A stretch of DNA of 64,000 nt from Megalobrama amblycephala (GCF_018812025.1 NC_063044.1:40880243-40944242), one strand, 5' to 3'; counted from the first letter of the stretch, positions 11,166 to 26,912 are shown. Translations and numbers: made by a program. Notes: a model not told the origin generated them from the letters alone.

Positions 11166-14100
11166 AGAGCAAAACAATTTTATTGACTCTTTACATTTGA
11201 ACTGTAAAGAGCTGTAAAAAAAAAAAAAACAACCCATCAAAGAACCTTTATGTGTATATTTTTCATTGGGCATTTGGGGATAATATACTCTGAAAAGATT
11301 GAGTTTGATTATTGATTATTGATTTCAGACCTCCTACGCGCAATGATTCCTTAAGGTTTCATGCAGTTAGTGGCTGGCGAATAAATGCAGATTTTGCCAT
11401 TGTGATCATGAAACCTCACAGCAGCATATGGGGAGAAAGACCTTGTCCTCTGCCCTCCTAATATTCACTAATATTCATTTAATTTATCACCCTCAAAGGT
11501 GCACAGAACTGTTGATTAATTTCTTCCAGTTATGGTGCAGAATGCTTATTAAACTGATTACAGCAGTTCCCACATATCTACACGTCTTTTCGTATGTTTA
11601 ACATCTACTCGTAGTAGACGGTGAGGTTCTATAGCAATGGCTCCTGGGCAAATCGTTATAATTAGAATGCAGATCAATTGGGAAGCAGGTAATTTACCTT
11701 TAGGGAAGAAAGTCTAATTATTGTCTTTTGAAAACCTAATTTAGCGTCAAACACTTCAGGTGTCTCTTCGCGAGAGGGGGAGATCTGTCCCGGAGCATCT
11801 CAGCTCTTCTTTGTCTCCAGTGTGATCGAGGAAACCTGAGAAGCCTGCTGAAGAACATGGCATGTTCTTCCTCATCTCCCTCTCCTTCTAGCTGTGAACG
11901 AGATCTGAGATGGGAGAAGGACTCGTCGCCTCTCAGTTAAATGCTCCTAGCAGGTAAGGCCGTACCTGACAGATGGTGTTTGTGAGTGATGCCCGTTCCC
12001 AGTCGAGCAAGGCCCCAGGAAACGCCGGAGGAACGTCTCCACAGAGCGCTCCTCGCAGCCTGATGGCATATGCTCTGCAGTGGCCTACACCTGCTGAAGG
12101 ATGGCGCTCACACCCACGTCCCTGGGCGGCCCAGCCAAGCTGGGGTGTTAATCACAGCTCAGCCCCTCGCTCAGACTGGTAAATAAAGCCGAATACGCTG
12201 CGGCGGGAGGGGCTGCCACCTGGACTCGGCGTGAGGAAACATCTGCACAAGGTCTGCTCTTATCCGGTGGTCGTTCTCTCACGGACGTGAGCGTACGGCT
12301 CCGCTCTAGTGGTTAAATTCGCCAATCTGCGGATTGGAAGGTCACCAAGACATCCTCAGCTGAAACAGTGAAGAATACTCCAACTGTCTGCGGTTAGCCA
12401 TGTCCAATTGGAAAGTGTTGAGGTGACAACACAGAAAGTGGCGATTAGGCCCCACTCGCCTGAGTCCGAGCCAATTCGGCAGTCTATGAAACCTCAGGCT
12501 AGGGAGTGCGATCTGGCGCTCTGTCACAGACTGAGTCGTGCCGTTTCCAGCTCCAGACCCACTCCACTTTCCAAACCATCTCCATCTCAGCAGATCTTGG
12601 CCGTCTTCGGTCCCCGCGGGCCGCTGGAAATATAATATGCTTTGTCTGGGTGTGTGTGCGTGCGCGCATGTGTGTTTTGCGCCTCTCCCGAAGACAAATA
12701 CGGCCTGCCTTCATGCTATAACAGCCATTACTTAATTGTGCCGGATTTTCCGAGCAGAGTGTTGCTTTAATTAAGCAGCTAATTGCAATGTAGTTCTTGA
12801 TTAGCTTTGGGGGATGGGAACGTTCAGGCAGGCTGATATGTTGTGCACACTTCAGAATCATTTACAGAAATTGAAGCTAATTTCACTCTCTGTGTCTATT
12901 GCTGCATTAATTTAATTTGGGTTGCTTTTAGCTCATTAACACTTCTAATTAATACGTTGACATCACCATTAAGATGTCTCTTTGAAATTGCTGTCTCCAG
13001 ATAATCAGGATGGAGGAGGCTGACGGATGGCACCAGAGACCGAGTGGAGGAGAGGTTCGGGAAGGACAGGGACTCCCCCGTACTCGTTTGTAAATCAGCA
13101 GCAGCGTATGATCATGGACTCTAATAGGGCTTTGTGGCAGGCGGCGAAATTGGAAATGAAAGGCAAGTTGATTGTTTTAGATTTGACGGAGGTTACAGTG
13201 TGTAGAGGTGTTTGTGGCGGAGACGGCTGCGCTTGGGGTTGCCGGTACGGGCCAGATGCTGTACACAGCTGAATCTCACGCTTGACTGGCTTTGTGTTTG
13301 GGTTTGTCACTTTAATGAGCAGAATTTAGTGACTGTGGGAGTATAATCCTCAGGGTGAGGCTGCTATCCAGTTCATCACACTGTCATCACATCCCGCTCT
13401 CTCCACACTCCACGCTCATTTCCACAGCCTCGGATCAAATAAATTTAGCTATGTATTTGTATTTAATTTTCAATGCTCAAATATCTGTAAATGTTTGCTC
13501 TGTAAAGAAGCCCCTTTAGCTGTGAGGAAACCCATTGGTTTTTTCCGGCTCCCATGGAGGCCTGGCCTTCAGAGGAATTATAGAAGTTCGCCAATGACTA
13601 TTTAATTAAAATCTGCCAGAGATTATAATATAAAAAGTGAACTTGTCACCCTCAACCCTCAGATGTGAAATTAAGTAGCTGTCAAATGCCAAGGTTTGTG
13701 AGCGTGAGTGCTATAGGCAGACGTTTTATAAACAAAGAGTGCGGTAAAATTAGTGACGTTTTTGCGCCGTCCTTTTCTTTATGGCCTTTTTTTACGTTTA
13801 ATATGTCAACGGCTGAAGTCTCGGTCTCATTCTATGGATCATGTGCTTTTAGCTGGCAACAGATGTGCATAAACACCATTTTTCAGTCATTTTTTTTTAT
13901 TGTATATGCATTAAATAACAGCATAAGCAGCTTAGATGTTATGTTTTTAGCATGCAAAATATATCTTTATGCGCACATAGTAATAGTGAGTAATCCTGTG
14001 TAAAACGAGGAAAAAAAATAGGGAGTGACTGACTTTCTGTTGCCTCCAGCCCCCCATCAGGAGCTGCAAATCAACAACATGGCGATGTGGCAAAAAAGCT

Positions 14101-15000
14101 CTTATTTAATGCGTAAATCAATGGTCATCTGCAGAGCTTTTTCCTAAAAGCTGCTCTTTAGGTTTGTTTTGAGGCATTCTCCAAGATACAAACCTACTGT
14201 AAAAAGCCTTCTGTCTAACACTTCATTAAAAAGTGCCTTGGAATAAGAGTCACAAGGGAGATGAACCCTGCATCATGTGTAAAAGCTATCAACAGCTGCA
14301 TCAATTAACCTCCCGGCCCCTCGGGGCCCATTAGCAGGAGAAACACCCTTTAAAATTGCATATGCTTCAGATTACACAGGAGCAACTAGCACCATAAATG
14401 GCCTTATTTGCTTTTCCTATAGAGTTTGGTTTGTTAAACAATTTCGTGCTAAGAAGACATCTTTATTATTACTATGTGTGGGTGTGTGTACGTATATGTT
14501 GGAAGTGTAAATTTATCATGTCTTGTTCACTGCTTGTTATGGAGAAAAGGGAAATGTTTTGCTAAGAGACCCAAGGACCCTAAAGACCACAGACGTGCAC
14601 TGTGGTTATAACTGACCTCTGACTCCTCTGTGCCGTCACCACTATTCTGAGCAGCAAGACAGTTTATTGTATTACTACTATTAGTTAACTCTAAATCATT
14701 CTGTTTCATAAAAGACTTGTTTGTTTGTTGTAGTTTTGATTTAGAAGGTTTAGTATTACTCAAGTATTAAGCTTTAATGTATAACTCGTCTCGCATTGCT
14801 CTACGAATGTATGATACGTCAAATTGTCCGGCTTTTTGAGAAGAGGTGTGCAATTACTTTTCCAAGCATTTGATTTAAGGATTTTTGCTCGACAGGCAAT
14901 AAAATGGGGGGGAAATGGCTGTTTTCCCTTGGGTTAGTTAGCAATCACCTCAGATCCTTAACTGCATAGTAAGGTGCTAAAAACCACTTTGAACACCTTA
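11166..15000. other. Single-copy block, candidate conserved non-coding DNA
   Basis: About 3.8 kb, free of recognised transposons except an A run at 11216-11229. The GC-richer part at 11760-13300 holds several overlapping two-strand ORFs with no domain pattern. A 62-nt segment at 11892-11953 has good splice-like borders but stops in all frames. 12740-12960 is rich in TTAATTAAG/TAATTA words. Function not identified. Confidence 0.3.
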
Positions 15001-15692
15001 GGCCCTGTTTACACCTGGTATTAAGATGTGTTTTGGTCGATCGGATCACAAGTGGGTGACTAAATACAGGTGTAAACGGGGTCTAAAACTGTTTGAGCTT
15101 GTCAACTTTTGACCATTTCGAGAGGTAGTTGAAAACGCATTCGACTGGATTGCTTTCATAGTGTAAACACTCATGTGGTCAAATGCGTTCGAACAGCCAC
15201 AAAAGACCACCTAGCCTACTCTCCGCCAACTGACCTAAAGCTTAAACATTACGAGAGGCACACTAGCCAGATGAGATTTAAACTTTGTCGGCTGAAGACC
15301 CAAGTTTGGTTTGAAGGTGAAAAATGTACCAAGCACAATGTTCGCTCACCATTCCTGATTTCTAACACGCACTCGCAGCATTTTCCGTGGTCTTGCGGCT
15401 GTCAGAGCAGAAACGAAAGCTGATGCTCTCCGTTTTTCCATTGGGGTTTCTCTGGGCGTGTTCATATGTAAATTGCGCAAGCTTATTTTGTCCGTTAGAT
15501 CGAAAGATCTGAAAAAAAAACCCATACTTTTACCCACCCGTAGACCCTCACTTCAAAGAAATCAGTGCAGAAGTGGTTGAAAGTGGACAAAAGAGACAGA
15601 TTAAAATACCAGGTGTAAACGGGTATGTCTCCTTCGTCCACTTGTGAGCCGATCAACCAAAACGCATCTTAATACCAGGTGTAAACAGGGCC
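15001..15692. mobile_element. Non-autonomous DNA transposon with ~54-bp TIRs
   Basis: The left end GGCCCTGTTTACACCTGGTA continues with TTAAGATG and GATCGG. It is mirrored at the right by TACCAGGTGTAAACAGGGCC preceded by CATCTTAA. The TIRs extend inward to the CACAAGTGG/CCACTTGTG words. The interior has no transposase. No convincing target duplication was seen. The TIR type is common in cyprinids, from memory. Confidence 0.85.
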
Positions 15693-18147
15693 CTCGTATG
15701 ACTGTGGCGAGTTTTGTCTTAGCAACACTCACATTGTGTTTAGATAATATAAAAGTCTAGATGTTGTTGTTCCCTGACAAGAGTTAACCAATCAAAAGAA
15801 TCTTTTAAAGAAGTTGATGGCATTGAAGTAGGTACTGTGTCATCGCTGTGTCAAGAGAGGCTTTACTGTTTAAGAGTTATAACAGTCCTAATCCAGTGAT
15901 TGGCCAATCTTTTAGCACATTATTGAAATAGTAAATACTACAAAGCAGTGTGTCAGCTCTATGGGGAGCATGAGAATTTACTCGACTGTTTGTGCTCCCT
16001 GCTTCTCAGCTTTCATAGAACGATTCAGAGTGGAAAATTAGCATTTTACAACTCGATTGTCTAATATCTGAATATATTTCTTTAATGCTTAGCTTTTTTG
16101 ACCTAAAAACGCTGAATAAACGACTATATAAAGATCCATGCTATGAATACTGGCAGATGTCCCTTTGATCCTTGAGCTTAAATATTTTTGATATTTTGGA
16201 TGTAATTAATAGTCAGTTATTCGTTTTAATCCAAGGTGAAGCTCATTAATTCAACTTTATTTTTTGCCTTGTAAAGTGATTTCTAAAGAAGAGGTAGCCT
16301 ATTTTGAATGTTAATACTGTGACTTGCTCTAATGCAACAAGACGTTTTGAGGACACCTTGGTGTTTCTAGGGTGGGGTAGAAACTCAAAAACCTCAGACC
16401 ATTTTAGATGAGGCATTAAAATGACACGCCTCCATCTCAACCGTTTCCACTTAATCCCGACTATTTTGTTTCTGCCGCATATTCGCGGCGTAATTCAGGC
16501 AAGTTTTTAATGATTTTGAGTCTAAATCCACGGCTATCATCCGCGCTATTCTCCACCGGCTCTAGTGCTCAATTATGGTGTATTTTTAGAGGTGAGCAGC
16601 ACGTTTGTCTGTTCGGTTTGAATATTCCAGTTATGTGTGGGATCTCAGGTGTTGGGTGGGAGAGAGAATAAACAAACCCCCCTAGCAGTTGTCGACGCAG
16701 TGCATCCGACGGCGATGTTTATCCCTCAATTCGCACTGACGACACAACCCAGATGCATTAGCAAACCCCAGACCAAATCAAGAGTAATAAAATCATTCAT
16801 TTTGGTTAATGAGGATATTAACAGCAGCAGTTGTGTTTAAGCACAAACAAGAACAACAACATTAATAATTGCAACTCTCTAGCGCTTGGCTGATGTAAGC
16901 GTTTAATAATTAACAACTCTGTGTCTTATCCCCCAAAGGTTTGCCTCTTATTATCCAACTGAGTTACGAACGGGTAATTACTCTGCCACTGGATGGTCAA
17001 AACACTCGTCTCGAATGCATTCAGGTCTGCGGTATCAAACCTCTCATTCAATCAATTCTCTGTTCGTCTCATGTTTATTGTTATAAAGTAGAGAACATGC
17101 CGTTTCGATTTATTTATCTCCTTTTTTTTTTTGCTTTCACTGGAGGATTACTCTTTTACCTCCTGTGTTTACATATTAGTGCTAATCCAATTGAGTCAAC
17201 AAGGGCACTTAGCATTGACTGAGGAACTGAAGGGCGGAGGGGTGGTTATTAATTTAAGACGTATTCCAGATTTTAAGCTTTCGGGGAAATAGTTCTGAAA
17301 CATCTGTTCTGACAATCCCAGCAAATGGTGTGTTTTCTGGGTTAATGACTCAGCTGCGTGTCAGGGCTGTGTGCTTTTGAAGCGTGCTTCCGCGACCGGT
17401 CTGCAGAGGGCGCAACGGAGCCCCCTCACCCCTGGAGAAATAACATCAACTGTTGTTTTGACATTAGCACTGGGGGCATCGGGAATAAAGAACGGACAAA
17501 CAAGCAGCGATGAAAGAGAAGATCTCTGGGAAAGGCTCTGTGTGTATGACAAACACAGGGCTGTGGGAGACACAGTGGATGTCTGCGTTGCCAGGTTGAT
17601 TTAAGGGCAAACGGATCGCTGTAATGAGGATTCTGATCCCTGAGCTCTGCCACGACCCTTCTACTCCCCATCATCCCCCTACAATCGGTCGGGACCTTTG
17701 ACCTGAAGGACACACCCTGTCAGCTGAAACTAATTAGAGTTTGATGACGTGTGACCGGAACGCTGTCTAATGGCAAAATGGGGCTGTTTAGAGAGAAAAA
17801 GACATAAATGAAAATAAGGGAAGTGTCAAATACTGTGATGTTAAAATGGACAGCACCTACCTACCAATAAGAGGTGATAACGGGTAAAATGGGGTGACTA
17901 AACCACATATTCGGCTCGGGGTCTCGGAGACCCCCAGATGTGCTCAAAATATCAATATAACAAGTTGTTTGTTTTTTTTTCTTTCTTCTACAGTGTTTTT
18001 GTTAAGGTTAAATTAATCCCACACAGAAACATTACTAAAATGGCTATCAGTCACATTTCAGAAAAGGGAAAACGGAGCTTCTACCATCTGTTTTGATTAT
18101 ATCAGAACTTCTTAAAAGAATTTGAAGGCAAAGTAATAATAAATATT
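15693..18147. other. Single-copy block
   Basis: No transposons recognised. ATTA-rich passages lie at 16480-17310. Includes the CTCF-like motif listed separately at 17400. Overlapping frames on opposite strands at 17361-17713 have no domain signature. Confidence 0.3.
17400..17413 (+). promoter_or_regulatory. CTCF-like motif (12/14)
   Basis: TCTGCAGAGGGCGC matches the vertebrate consensus CCASYAGRKGGCRS at 12 of 14 positions. It lies in single-copy sequence. Occupancy cannot be judged from sequence. Confidence 0.35.
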
Positions 18148-18370
18148 CAAAAGTTTGGGGTCAGTATCTTTTTTTTTTTTTTAAAGACATGATTTTTTTT
18201 TTTCAACAAGGATGTAATAAATCAATGTTTGATTCAATCAAAAGTGAAGCCATCAAATCATATAATGATTTCTGGAGGATCATGTGACACTGAAGACTGG
18301 AGCAATGATGCTGAAAACACAGCTTTGATCATAGGAATAAATTACATTTTAATATATATTTTATTTTTTA
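18148..18370. repeat. Interspersed repeat R, diverged copy
   Basis: Begins CAAAAGTTTGGGGTCAGTAT, is interrupted by T runs, then shows GATCATGTGACACTGAAGAC and AGGAATAAATTACATTTTAA. Confidence 0.75.
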
Positions 18371-19859
18371 ATTGGGTGAACTGTCCCTTTTAGTGAACTG
18401 CTGGTTTTTAGTAATACAAATAAATGCATAAATAATGAGATAAATGATTACGCTTTAATTTCACCCAAACAAGCACTTCTATACAAATGTAACAATCATC
18501 ATATGCAGTGTATCGATGGATCTCGAATAAACAGACGCTATTAAACCGACTAAGGAAGTCTCATTTCACCACACCACATAAATCTCTCTGATGTGAGGTT
18601 CCAGAAGATTGAGTAAATTCTCAATGAGAGCATTTAGCTGACAGATACCCTCATACGCCGTTTCATTTAGTTTAGCACAGGCACTAACAAGTCTTGTCTG
18701 ACACCTCTCCATCTATCGCTGAATTTATGCCTCTTGCAGTCTATTGGCTCATCAGTGGACCAATATTTGTGTACTTCAACCATTTATCCTGGCCTAATTA
18801 GTCCTGGATCAATCGGCCAATTGATTTAGCAATACACTTCGAGTTTTAGAAGAGGTGTCATATACTGGCATGGTGTGCAGACTCGCCGTTAGAGGCTTAA
18901 TGCACTGAAATAGGAAGCAACATTAAAGAGGAGTAATCCTCGCTGTACTACACGTGGACTCCGCTGTGACATGTAGTGTTGTGTCAGCGGTTGTACTCAA
19001 ATGGAGTTTTATCATTAATCATTAGTCGTTCTCTCCCTGTCTCTCTCGTTCTCCTACAGGGCTGGGCTGATTCTGGCTAATTAAGCAGTAGCGGGTGTCA
19101 GCAAGGCTGTGAGGCTTCCTTCTCATAGCTGTGAAGCCATCCCAGCAAACATGGCCATGAACAGAGAGAGGCTTTCATCACGTCTGTGTCTGCACAGGGC
19201 TGCTTGGAACAGCAGAGCGACGTTTACACCCACTAATATAGTTAGTCCATGAAGAACCTTACAATTGTGCGCAGTTCCAGAACCTTTTGGGAGAAAGTAG
19301 GCCGCATCCCTTGGAAAGACCTAATAGGTGATCGTATTCCAGTGAGTACAGCAGTGACCTTGTTTAGCACTTTATTGGAGTGCCGGTGTGATTGCAACCC
19401 ACAATTACTTACTCGAGTGAAATTGGGAGGGTGGCGTCGGTGCGTAAAACGCCTTTTGTGCGAGGTAGGGACCGCACTAGCAGAGTAACACCCATTAAAA
19501 GCTCATTTGCACGGGTAGGCAGTTCATTAATGCAAAGGATAGTGAAATCACACCAATAGAGCCAAGTGTAACCCCAGGGCACTGGCAGAGGCTGAGGTTC
19601 AGTGTGCCAGCACACTCACCATGATCATACCTCATTTACACTGGGAATCACAACTAGCCAGGCTATTTGTTTTTACTATTTACTCACATGAGCAGCTTCG
19701 GTTTGAGATATTAGTCATTATTTTTCACACACAATTTGCATGATAACTTTGTTGACGTTCTGACAGTTTTGTGGTGGGCGAGTGAAACCACATGAGATTT
19801 TCCACTATTTAGCCTACAGGAATTATGAGGATCTTTAATTCATTTGAATGCGTTTTTAT
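18371..19859. other. Single-copy block, candidate conserved non-coding DNA
   Basis: ATTA/CAAT-rich sequence, notably 18780-18840 and 18990-19090. No open frame with coding character and no recognised transposon. Confidence 0.3.
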
Positions 19860-20090
19860 AAAACAAAAAATATATATGCTGTATGACACTGGCTGTTTTT
19901 AATATATTAAACATGTGTTGTGTTTTTAAATGTATAATTTAATGACTTATGTTAAATCAAATTAAAATATAAATTCTAGAATGTATGTTAAAATATAACT
20001 AATTATTAATAAGTGTAATGATTTTAATGTTGAATGGAAATATTAATAATTTAATGTTTTTTAAAATATCTAAAACAATAATAATACTAA
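19860..20090. other. AT-rich lead-in to the triplicated block
   Basis: Composition shifts sharply to AT. No clear repeat unit yet. Confidence 0.4.
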
Positions 20091-20450
20091 TTCACATTCT
20101 ACACTGAATTATAAAATTACTATTATTGTTAATAATGCTAATTGTAATATTGTAGTACTTATAATGTTAAATGTATATTATTAGTATCATTCTTGTAAAA
20201 CTATTTTAATAATTTTTTCAAAATTTAAACTTGTGTATATTATTAAACTTAATAAACCTGTATCTAAATATGTATAATAATAATGATGATAATAATAATA
20301 ATAATCATATTCAACACAAATTATTACTTTATTAATAAATTCTTTTTTGTTTTAATCTAAAATTCAATTGTAGATTATTATTAAATTCACACTCTACACT
20401 GAAATTTAACATTAATATTTAACATTATTAAAATTTAACAATAATACTAA
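20091..20450. repeat. Local tandem repeat, unit 1 (short AAT tract)
   Basis: Starts TTCACATTCTACACTGAATT and carries an interrupted AAT/GAT tract at about 20270-20307, then ATTCAACACAAATTATTAC. It closes with a second TTCACACTCTACACT at 20386. Confidence 0.75.
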
Positions 20451-20631
20451 TTCACATTCTACACTGAATTATAAAATTACTATTATTAATAATAATAATG
20501 GTAATAATGTAATACTTTTAATGTTATATGTATATTATTAGTATCATTCTTGCTGTTAAAAACTATTTTAATTATTTTTGAAATATTTAAACTTGTGTGC
20601 ATTATTAAACTTATTAAACCTGTATCTAAAG

Positions 20632-20705
<74 letters not shown>

Positions 20706-20862
20706 TTAATAATAATAATAATAAAATTAATAATTAATAATTAATAATAATTAATAATAAAAAATATTCAACAAATTACTCTATTAATAAGAAAAAGGTG
20801 GGGGGAATTTTTTTTGTTTGTTTGTTTGTTTCTTTAAATCTAAAACTCGCTTGTATATTATA
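20451..20862. repeat. Local tandem repeat, unit 2 (AAT expanded)
   Basis: Restarts TTCACATTCTACACTGAATT at 20451 and repeats unit 1 in order, including AACTTGTGTGCATTATTAAA and the ATTCAACA anchor. The AAT tract here is about 120 bp (roughly 20637-20760). Confidence 0.8.
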
Positions 20863-22887
<2,025 letters not shown>

Positions 22888-23323
22888 ATAGTGGGATTAA
22901 GTAATCGCGAGTTATGTAATCAGATTACTTTTTTCAAGTAACTAGTAAAGTAACGCATTTTAAATGTATAACAAAATATCAAAGTTATTTACTTAAAGTA
23001 ACACAAGTTACTTTGTTTTCCAGTTTTATTAAATCCTGCCCAGTTGCCATGTTGAGAGAAATCGTAAGTGCAGAGACGTTGTGAAAGCGCCCTCTACTGT
23101 ACAGGTGTGAATTTGCATTTCCTTCAGCCTGAGGCTTATTCATTTCACTTTTGGTGTGAAAAGGCCTTGCCAAAGAACTTTAAAAACAAACAAACAAACA
23201 GCCCAGAAAAAGTAACGCAAAAGGAGCGTAACACATTACTTTCCATGAAAAAGTAACGCAATCAGTTATTTTTTTAGGGAGCAACGCAATATTGTAATAA
23301 TGCATTACCTTTCCCCAACACTG
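22888..23323. mobile_element. hAT-type MITE (CAGTGTTGGGG / GTTACTTTT family), left tip lost
   Basis: The right end ACCTTTCCCCAACACTG and interior words (AAGTAACTAGTAAAGTAACG, AGGGAGCAACGCAATATTGT) match the copy split across 35220-38917, whose 8-bp target duplication identifies the hAT type. The left tip is degraded here. The uninterrupted TTCAGCCTGAGGCTTATTCA at about 23124 is the empty counterpart of an insertion site in the other copy. Confidence 0.8.
23087..23100 (-). promoter_or_regulatory. CTCF-like motif inside the hAT MITE (13/14)
   Basis: The minus strand reads ACAGTAGAGGGCGC, matching CCASYAGRKGGCRS at 13 of 14 positions. The homologous site in the second family copy is at 35936-35949. 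Confidence 0.45.
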
Positions 23324-23915
23324 ATTATTTCCAAATGCAACACTCCTTTTCGTCGTTCTTCCCACAGTTCCAGAAGGATGTAATCTATGCGAATTCTGTG
23401 CTGAATTTCTTCATTGGTTATTTTGCAGTAAAAGAAAACCATATCCTTTAGGCTTTAAGAAATAGTATTGTTCCTCCAATGAAGCGGTGGGTAATGCTGT
23501 ATTTTCCTTAGTGTCACTGACCTCTGTGTAGATTTTTACCTAACAAGCATGTAGAGAGTGCTACATTTGCCCCTATTTGACAGTGACTAATTGCTCAAAG
23601 AGTGCGTAGTGCTTGTTAGGCCGGTGGAAGTTTCACAGACTCCGCAGCCAAGCTAAATTCATTATCCTCTCTTCGCTAGTCACTGCACCCCTTCAACTTA
23701 CAGCAACCAAACCAGCCTAATTTGAATAAGCCAACCAGCTCCATTACAATGAACCCAAGTTTTTGGTTGGGTTTGGAAAAACATCCAATACTGTACATGA
23801 CTGCTTGCTTTTTTTTTTTTTGTGATTGTTATAATTGTGAACACCACACGTCCACTTGAACGATACGTTTTCAAGCTGTTCATGTAGTTTGGTCAATTAT
23901 TTTAAACTGAGTTAA
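23324..23915. other. Single-copy sequence
   Basis: No repeat recognised apart from a T run at 23810-23821. Confidence 0.4.
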
Positions 23916-24536
<621 letters not shown>

Positions 24537-26066
24537 TGAACTATGCCGCTGTCAAGGTCGGGCCCGATTGGTCAGTACCGGGAGCAAATGCTGTAGCAAA
24601 ACGGGTCAAAGAGAGGAAGTTCCCCACATCAATCTCGTCTTCCGTCCCACCCTCTTATTACCTGCCTGCTGTTTGCTTATTTACATCCTCTGTTTAGCCA
24701 AAACACACATAGGGGGTACAGCAATTAAATCAGGGTGGGATCCAAGCTGTGGATGGTCGCTAGTGAGTTTAGCGTCGATGCTACGCGGTTTGACCCAGAA
24801 AGCGTCAATGAGGTGACGTAGCAGACAGATGGCAGGCTCCGAGAGGGTGGGAACAGAGTCTCTGCCAGACTGTACCTGACAGGAGCGTCATAATGCGTGA
24901 TGGGTGCCAACGCGCACCCTCGGCAAGACAAAAGCCGGCTTTCTTCTCCGTTTCAGTCCGTCCGTTCGCTCGCTCGTTCGACACGTCTCTCCTCCCCCTC
25001 CCCGAACCCCAGTGCGTCCCTGGACAGGTTTCAGCGTTTAAATTTGAAAATGATTTGTCCTGCCCTCTTAATAATAGATGAGAGCACATAGTTGGGGTCC
25101 CTTCAATAAACTCCCTCCTCGCTTTAATTAGTGAACAAAAAGCCCAGCCTGCTGAGGACTCGGGCTCGGGCGCTGTGTTGGTAATTAAAACTGAAACCAC
25201 CAAAAGGAGAGGAGGGGAAAGGCTCTATTTTTATCGCACAGGCTGTTTGGTGCTGAGTGCCCATGGAAGGTTTTGCAATAAAGAGTGATAATGAAGGTGT
25301 GAGACCTCTGGGGGCCAGCCGGGCGCTCGCTACAATGGTTGCTCTCACACCAGACTGAAATACAGGGAGCAATTAGTGAAGGCAGCACACAGACTGGTCA
25401 CTGGAGATTAGTTAACACCTCAGGAGCTGCGCTTCAGGACGGGCACATGCTTGTTTTGCTTCCACACCATTTGCTTTTAAAGAATAAACTAACGGCTTAA
25501 TGAAGAGAGACTGTGTTTTTCGCTTTGAAACTGTATTTTGTGCGAAAGAATCGCTGAGGTCAGCGACGCCGTCGCGGGCGGCTATGTTAGCACGCTACCG
25601 CGTGGCTCGTTGAAATACCAGATCTCTATCTGGAGTGGTCAAGTTTGCAATCGCTCTTTCAGGATTACGGTCCCGAGGAACATTTTTGAAGCCCTTTCTC
25701 ACCGGATGCTCCTAAAATCTATGATGAGCTACAGCTCAGTGCCAGAAACCTTAAGCCCAGTCGCTAATCCAAAAGACATTGTTAATAGAGGCCACATACG
25801 AGCTGCTAAGCCTGTATGTTCATAATGTTATATAATTGAAGTCATAAAAAGCCAATTAACTTCACCTTCACTCGCACACACATTTGTAAACCCGCTTAAG
25901 GGAGGGCGCAAAGCATATGTGGCCATTGAAACTTGCTGGTTCCGCATCACCGAGCTTTACCCTTCAGGTACCGTCTGTGTGGTGGACACACGTGAAGGGT
26001 CATTCTATAGAACCGCTGCCTTTTGTGTTTGTCATTTAAACATTTGTATGAAGTGGTTTACACCTT
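24537..26066. other. Single-copy block
   Basis: Relatively GC-rich, with a pyrimidine-rich run near 24985-25020. Several overlapping frames on both strands (24502-25388) lack domain signatures. No transposons recognised. Confidence 0.3.
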
Positions 26067-26471
26067 CACTCTTAAATAAAAATGAAGGTTCTTTATTGGC
26101 ATTGATAGTTCCGTTTAAGAACCTTTAACATCCATGGAACCTTTCCACTGCACAAAAGGTTCTTAAAATTCTTTAAAAGATTTTTGCCATCTGTATTTTT
26201 GTTACTTTTTCTTTGTAATAAGATTGGGGTAGGTTAAATCAGAATTTGTTCTTCATCCTACTCCTGAGTTTGCACTGAATGTTTAATGTGTGTAATTATT
26301 TTAAAAGTTGTTATTATTTTTTGATGAATTTGTGCAAGCGCAAATAAAGTAAAGTAAATTATTAAAATGTTCTTCACGCTAAGAAAAAAATGGTTATTTT
26401 AGGATCTGTTCACTGAAGGTTCTTCTATGGCATCGCTGCAAACCCTTTTGGAACCTTTATTTTTAAGAGTG
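26067..26471. mobile_element. MITE with CACTCTTAA / TTAAGAGTG ends, interrupted
   Basis: Starts CACTCTTAAATAAAAATGAA and ends GGAACCTTTATTTTTAAGAG plus TG. The interior carries the GGTTCTT/AAGAACC words of this family. A second, partial copy lies at 61384-61500. The middle (about 26185-26357) is foreign. Confidence 0.8.
26185..26357 (+). mobile_element. Probable LINE 3' tail inserted in the MITE
   Basis: Sequence unlike the MITE, ending GCAAATAAAGTAAAGTAAA, resembles the 3' end of a fish non-LTR element. Borders are approximate because no target duplication could be called. Confidence 0.4.
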
Positions 26472-26474
26472 CAT

Positions 26475-26535
26475 TGTAAGTCACTTTGGATTAAAGCGTC
26501 TGCCAAATGCATGAATGTGAATATAAATGAATGCA
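26475..26535 (+). mobile_element. L2-like LINE 3' tail fragment
   Basis: GTAAGTCACTTTGGATTAAA followed by GCGTCTGCCAAATGCATGAA is the conserved 3' tail widespread in fish L2/CR1-type LINEs (recognised from memory). No LINE coding region accompanies it. Confidence 0.7.
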
Positions 26536-26552
26536 AGTAATGAAGAGATGAA

Positions 26553-26728
26553 GGTCACACTTTATTTTACAGTGCCATAGTTACACATTACTACATGCAC
26601 TTACTATAGTAATAACAGTACATTATGCATAATTACAAGTAACTAAGTACATGTAGTTAATTACTATTACTCAGTACTTATTTGAGTAATTACAATGTAA
26701 CTGCGGCACTGTAAAATAAAGTGTAACC
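26553..26728. mobile_element. Short palindromic MITE (GGTCACACTTTATTTTACAG)
   Basis: Left end GGTCACACTTTATTTTACAG is complementary, with one mismatch, to the right end CTGTAAAATAAAGTGTAACC. About 176 bp; no coding capacity. Confidence 0.85.
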
Positions 26729-26912
26729 AAAATATATATATATATTAGGTGACACTTAATTTTTCTTGTTACAGGTTACACTTACTTACTACAGTAATCT
26801 CAGGTGGAAAAAAAAGTACACTTCGATAATGTACTTAAAGTGCTCTATTTTCATGCAATAATTTTGTACTTTAGTATACAAAAAAAAAAAAAAAATCAGT
26901 TACACTTTATTT
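26729..26912. repeat. AT-rich repeat debris
   Basis: Diverged pieces of the neighbouring family (CAGGTTACACTTACTTACTA) plus an A run at 26881-26895. It may continue beyond the palindrome at 27326-27440, which would make that palindrome a later insertion. Confidence 0.4.

Noticed and set aside
11892..11953. Possible 62-nt exon with a TTCTAG acceptor and CAG/GTAAGG donor
   Set aside because: All three frames contain stops and no partner exon was seen; a non-coding RNA exon cannot be excluded.
12499..12861. 120-codon minus-strand frame overlapping plus-strand frames
   Set aside because: No domain, and overlapping frames share the composition; it spans a GTGTGTGCGTGCG stretch.
24805..25203. 132-codon minus-strand open frame
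   Set aside because: Several overlapping frames on both strands are open here because of local GC content; no motif recognised.
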